NCBI RefSeq assembly: GCF_001955655.1
Contig: NZ_MSPW01000012.1
Location: 1 to 64,000 of the forward strand
DNA length: 64,000 nt
Source of the DNA: Viridibacillus arenosi
GTDB taxonomy: Bacteria > Bacillota > Bacilli > Bacillales_A > Planococcaceae
Reading direction: 5' to 3'
In this document: in pieces, positions 60,843 through 64,000 of the stretch
Layout: every line of letters starts with the position of its first letter
Numbering within the stretch: position 1 is the stretch's first letter
Made by a program: the position numbers and the translations under genes
Notes under the pieces: generated by a model
The model's input: the letters and a program-made list of their open reading frames with translations, nothing else
What the model was told of the DNA's origin: nothing
The model's database searches: none

Positions 60843-62345
60843 TTAGGTTTGTTTTGGACGAATTTTATCCACAAGGAAATTTACAAGTAGTTTTGACTCT
60901 TTCACCTTTAATAGTGTAATTAATAGGAAATAGATACTGCTACCTATCAGGATGACTACACTCATTTTCAAAAAAACATTCCAATCTGTTAGTATATAGT
61001 TGTTAAAAATATATACTCCCCCACCCATTACACTGGAAGCAAATGTTACTTTCATAAAGGTGATGAAATTCCCTTTCAAACCGAACGCTCCAATTTTTTT
61101 TCGAAGCTTGATAACTAACAATGTTGAGCAGAAAAGTGCAGAAATACTCGTAGCTAAAGCGATCCCACTGATTCCCATAAAGTAAGATAAAATAATACTT
61201 AATATAATGTTCAATATAACGGCCATAGAAGCATTGTACATAGGGGTTTTTGTATCCTGTAGAGAATAAAAAGTGCGATTTAAAATTTCGCGGATACCAT
61301 ACCCTATCATACCTATTGAATAGAAGAAGAGTGCATGAGTTGTCATTTCTATTGCACGTTCGTCAAAATGTCCATGTCCAAAAAGTAACCTTATAATAGG
61401 CTCTGCCAAAATCATTATTCCGACACTAGCAGGAACTACGATCAAAATGACAACCGAAATAACCTCACTAATTGATTGTTTGAAGTCTTCTTTATTTTTT
61501 TGTACAGCCATTTTTGAGATGAGTGGAAACATGACAGTCACGAATGACAGAACAAATATACCTTGTACAAAATCATTTAATCGACTAGCATATGTCAAAG
61601 CAGAAACTCCCCCCTCCACTAAAGTAGAAGCAAGAGTTTTATCAACCATCAAGTTGATTTGGTCAATAGATATTCCTATCATAATAGGGAAAACAATAAC
61701 TGCCATTTTCTTTATTTTCTCGTCGTTGAACTGCACAATTGGAACGTATCTATAATTTGTCTTCTTTAATGAGGGGAATAAGAATATTAGTTGAATAAAC
61801 GCAGCTAGAACACTGCCAATCGCTAATGCAATAATATTCGTTTGAGTACTTACTATAATTGAAATGATAATAATAAAATTAAAAGGCAGCCCAACCATAG
61901 CTGGTACTGTGAATTTTCCATACAACTGTAGATAACCACTGAAAATCTGAGTTACACTAGTAAAATATATGCCTACTAAACCTATTCGAGTAAAAAGAAC
62001 AGCAATTCTTAATGTTTCTCCATCAAATCCTAAAGCAAATAATTTCACCAACACGTCAGAAAAAAGAAGACCAATTACTATGACCGCAGTTGTAACTATC
62101 AATACAATGTTGATGAGGTTATTTGTAAAGTATGTCGCAGATCGCTGCCCTTCACTATGTTCGATTCGTTTAAACATAGGAATATATGCAGTGGATATCC
62201 CTGAAATAATAAGACTAAATAATACAGATGTAATCGTAATGGAAATAATATATGCATCACTCGTTGAAGTAGCACCATAAAAGTAGGATAGTGTGATATC
62301 CCGTAGAAATCCGGTAACTTTTGATAGAATTGTAATGACCATCAA
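60843..62345 (-). CDS. MurJ/MviN-type lipid-linked oligosaccharide flippase
   Basis: The product is at least 500 aa with about 14 membrane segments of the MOP superfamily. The segment LSKVTGFLRDITLSYFYGAT is typical of MurJ, as is REILNRTFYSLQDTKTPMY in the second half. In this operon it probably flips the exopolysaccharide repeat unit rather than lipid II. No ATG or GTG with a ribosome site gives the usual start. The frame runs ten codons further upstream to an ATA (62373-62375), six bases behind AAGAAGGA and encoding IETIKKTAVL, which looks like the true N terminus. Confidence 0.85.
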   Translation of the reverse strand: MMVITILSKVTGFLRDITLSYFYGATSTSDAYIISITITSVLFSLIISGISTAYIPMFKRIEHSEGQRSATYFTNNLINIVLIVTTAVIVIGLLFSDVLVKLFALGFDGETLRIAVLFTRIGLVGIYFTSVTQIFSGYLQLYGKFTVPAMVGLPFNFIIIISIIVSTQTNIIALAIGSVLAAFIQLIFLFPSLKKTNYRYVPIVQFNDEKIKKMAVIVFPIMIGISIDQINLMVDKTLASTLVEGGVSALTYASRLNDFVQGIFVLSFVTVMFPLISKMAVQKNKEDFKQSISEVISVVILIVVPASVGIMILAEPIIRLLFGHGHFDERAIEMTTHALFFYSIGMIGYGIREILNRTFYSLQDTKTPMYNASMAVILNIILSIILSYFMGISGIALATSISALFCSTLLVIKLRKKIGAFGLKGNFITFMKVTFASSVMGGGVYIFNNYILTDWNVFLKMSVVILIGSSIYFLLITLLKVKESKLLVNFLVDKIRPKQT

Positions 62346-62424
62346 AAGAACAGCTGTTTTTTTTATAGTTTCTATGATTTGTCCTTCTTTTCTTTTTATT
62401 TATGTTGCCATGCTATATTTATTA

Positions 62425-63813
62425 TTATCCATACTCGTTCATCATCAAATCGTGCTCCAGTGAATCAAATTCCTGAAGGTTTTTTATAGCGAAAAGTAGT
62501 AACAGGAAAAAACTTTCGTTAGACATTGCATTTAGAGACAAATAACTGATCCCCATACAAATAATAGGTAGCCAACTAATAAAATCGTTTTTCACATTAA
62601 ATCTGCTAACATTGCTAAATTTCAAAAATGTTGCTATAAACAAGATAAAAACTAAAAATCCTACTAATCCCCATACTACAAGAAGTTCTAAAATGATATT
62701 ATGCGCTTGAAGTTGAATACCTGATCTGAGGTGATAATCTTGAATTCCCATTCCGAAAATCATGTCTTTTGTATCCGACATTAATAATTCAATATATTGT
62801 TCAGCTAGTACATTTCTATTACTAGTAAGAGCAGATGGATCATCAATAAAATCTGTAAATCTTGAAAGTAGTAAATTTAAGATGGATGTAAATTCCGAAA
62901 TAAAGAAAATAGAAAACAAAACAAGAAAACCAATTACCGACATAATAAAAAACAATATCTTTTTATTTTTTTTCAATCTAAAAATAATCTTAATAAGTAG
63001 TAACACTAATAACAGTGAAATAACTAATAAAAACATTCTCGATAAGCTGAGTACACCGAACGCAACTAAAAAGACAAATAACAATGGATAAAGGAATTTA
63101 AAAAACTTATTTGTCTCACGTTTTACGAGATATAAAAGTAGAAACAACGAAATCATTACATACATTGAAAAATAATTTGGATCTCCAGCTCCTCCTTTAA
63201 ATCTAATAGTCGCATTATTCGACATCAGAGTTCCGTAATTCTCAAAAAAATCTAACGTCCCATAGAATATAGAAATCAATACACCCGCGATAGAATATAT
63301 AATTACAACTTTATGATTATATGACTTCAGAGAATAAAAGAAATATAAAGAAACATATAAAATTGCAAAACTCCAACTAAATAGCAAAATAATCGATTTG
63401 ATATCATAATAAAAAATATGACTCCATTCATAGGCAATAAACAATCCAATAATAAAAAGATAACTCTTATTAATGGGCTTCTTAAAATTTGAAATCAATA
63501 CTTTAAAAAGAGCAATACCAATTAAGACATTTATTATTGGCACAGATAAACCTGGAATTGGGATAAACATTACCGCTAAGTTTGGTACTAACGAGATTAA
63601 TACTGCAAATGCATGGTCTGGTGATATGAATAATATACGGAAAGCCAAATAAATACCTAAGCAATAAACCAGTAAATTAATATTTAATAACTTATCACTT
63701 AGAATACAAAATCCGATGATATATAAGTCTAAATACCCTAAACTTCGACGGAAGAATGGACCAGTTTTTTTAAAGGTATGGGTAGCATTTTCTTTTTGAT
63801 GTTCAAAGGACAC
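62425..63813 (-). CDS. O-antigen ligase/polymerase-like membrane protein
   Basis: The product is 462 aa with about 11 membrane segments. The long outside loop near residues 320-400 contains the Wzy_C/WaaL pattern (FGMGIQDYHLRSG ... AHNIILELLVVWG). The His in AHN is the residue used by ligases of this fold. It is probably the polymerase of the exopolysaccharide. The open frame extends to 63885, but AGGTG stands seven bases before the GTG at 63811-63813. That start overlaps the end of the upstream gene by 11 bases. Confidence 0.8.
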   Translation of the reverse strand: MSFEHQKENATHTFKKTGPFFRRSLGYLDLYIIGFCILSDKLLNINLLVYCLGIYLAFRILFISPDHAFAVLISLVPNLAVMFIPIPGLSVPIINVLIGIALFKVLISNFKKPINKSYLFIIGLFIAYEWSHIFYYDIKSIILLFSWSFAILYVSLYFFYSLKSYNHKVVIIYSIAGVLISIFYGTLDFFENYGTLMSNNATIRFKGGAGDPNYFSMYVMISLFLLLYLVKRETNKFFKFLYPLLFVFLVAFGVLSLSRMFLLVISLLLVLLLIKIIFRLKKNKKILFFIMSVIGFLVLFSIFFISEFTSILNLLLSRFTDFIDDPSALTSNRNVLAEQYIELLMSDTKDMIFGMGIQDYHLRSGIQLQAHNIILELLVVWGLVGFLVFILFIATFLKFSNVSRFNVKNDFISWLPIICMGISYLSLNAMSNESFFLLLLFAIKNLQEFDSLEHDLMMNEYG

Positions 63814-64000
63814 TACTATACACCTGCTGCAACTGATTCTTATAGTCTGCCATATTAAACATTTCTTCCGCTTTTTTAGAAGCACTTAAAGACATCTCTT
63901 CATATTCTTTCTCTGATAGTAAAAGTTTCAATATCGCAGTAATAAATTCTTGATCTTCATTGCAAATAACTCCACAATTACTATTAACAATGCTCTCTAT
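63803..64000 (-). CDS. glycosyltransferase, C-terminal end (cut by window edge)
   Basis: The last 65 codons are visible, from IESIVNSNCGVICNEDQEFI to VYSSVL and TGA at 63803. The order of a Gly-Val strand, an acidic loop, LLLSEKEYEEMSLSASKKAE and a final helix fits the C terminus of a group 1 (GT4) glycosyltransferase. It is first of the visible exopolysaccharide operon. The identity rests on a short stretch, so it is tentative. Confidence 0.6.
   Translation of the reverse strand: MESIVNSNCGVICNEDQEFITAILKLLLSEKEYEEMSLSASKKAEEMFNMADYKNQLQQVYSSVL

Overview
The window is AT-rich chromosomal DNA of an endospore-forming Bacillota, most likely Bacillaceae or Planococcaceae (Lysinibacillus/Solibacillus/Bacillus-like). 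This rests on strong AGGAGG ribosome sites with frequent TTG/GTG starts, two T-box leaders, a Fur box, a standalone ctaB, an EndoQ homologue, a sigma-K-like promoter ahead of a Cys/His-rich coat-like gene, and many YwqN-, YobU/YobV-, YfiB/YfiC- and VmlR-type proteins. No rRNA or tRNA genes, CRISPR array or intact insertion sequence was seen.

Layout. 1-6.7 kb: an accessory array of short, functionally unrelated single genes, nearly all on the minus strand. Each is followed by a copy of one composite repeat (inverted repeat, transcription terminator, half repeat). This cassette-like block is the most unusual structure in the window. 7.1-9.7 kb: a two-gene ABC importer (permease fused to its binding domain, plus a CBS-domain ATPase) of the osmoprotectant/ergothioneine type. 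10.0-10.13 kb: a possible orphan small RNA with promoter and tandem terminators. 10.3-11.9 kb: a divergent LysR regulator and flavin reductase. 12.1-16.1 kb: a Fur-controlled ferric-siderophore importer. 16.2-22.6 kb: acetyltransferase, TPR-hydrolase-TPR protein, proC, an HSL-type esterase and a T-box-controlled amino acid permease. 22.7-24.6 kb: a WYL regulator, effector-binding protein and MepB operon.

25-34 kb: ctaB, a membrane protein, a frameshifted gene, a secreted ComEC-like hydrolase with its DUF3006 partner, a kinase-like phosphotransferase with a possibly leaderless mRNA, an alpha/beta hydrolase and acetyltransferase pair, a KTSC protein, a Sel1-repeat protein and a secreted PPC-domain protein. 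34.2-36.6 kb: a decayed zone with a MerR relic, a Cys/His tandem-repeat gene interrupted by an in-frame amber codon, and remnants of small genes. 36.7-44.6 kb: Mrr-like membrane protein, polysaccharide deacetylase, RNase H-like and GIY-YIG proteins, fabZ, acetyltransferase, methyltransferase and a dynamin-like GTPase.

44.8-56.4 kb: a heterodimeric ABC exporter, a T-box-controlled accessory methionyl-tRNA synthetase, EndoQ, a cold-shock protein with long leader, an antibiotic-resistance-type ABC-F protein behind an attenuator with a leader peptide, and an Eis-like acetyltransferase. Several of these suggest a role in surviving antibiotics. 56.5-64 kb: a CPBP protease, then a minus-strand exopolysaccharide operon (glycosyltransferase, polymerase, MurJ-type flippase, two FemAB/BioF2-like transferases, polysaccharide deacetylase) that runs off the right edge.
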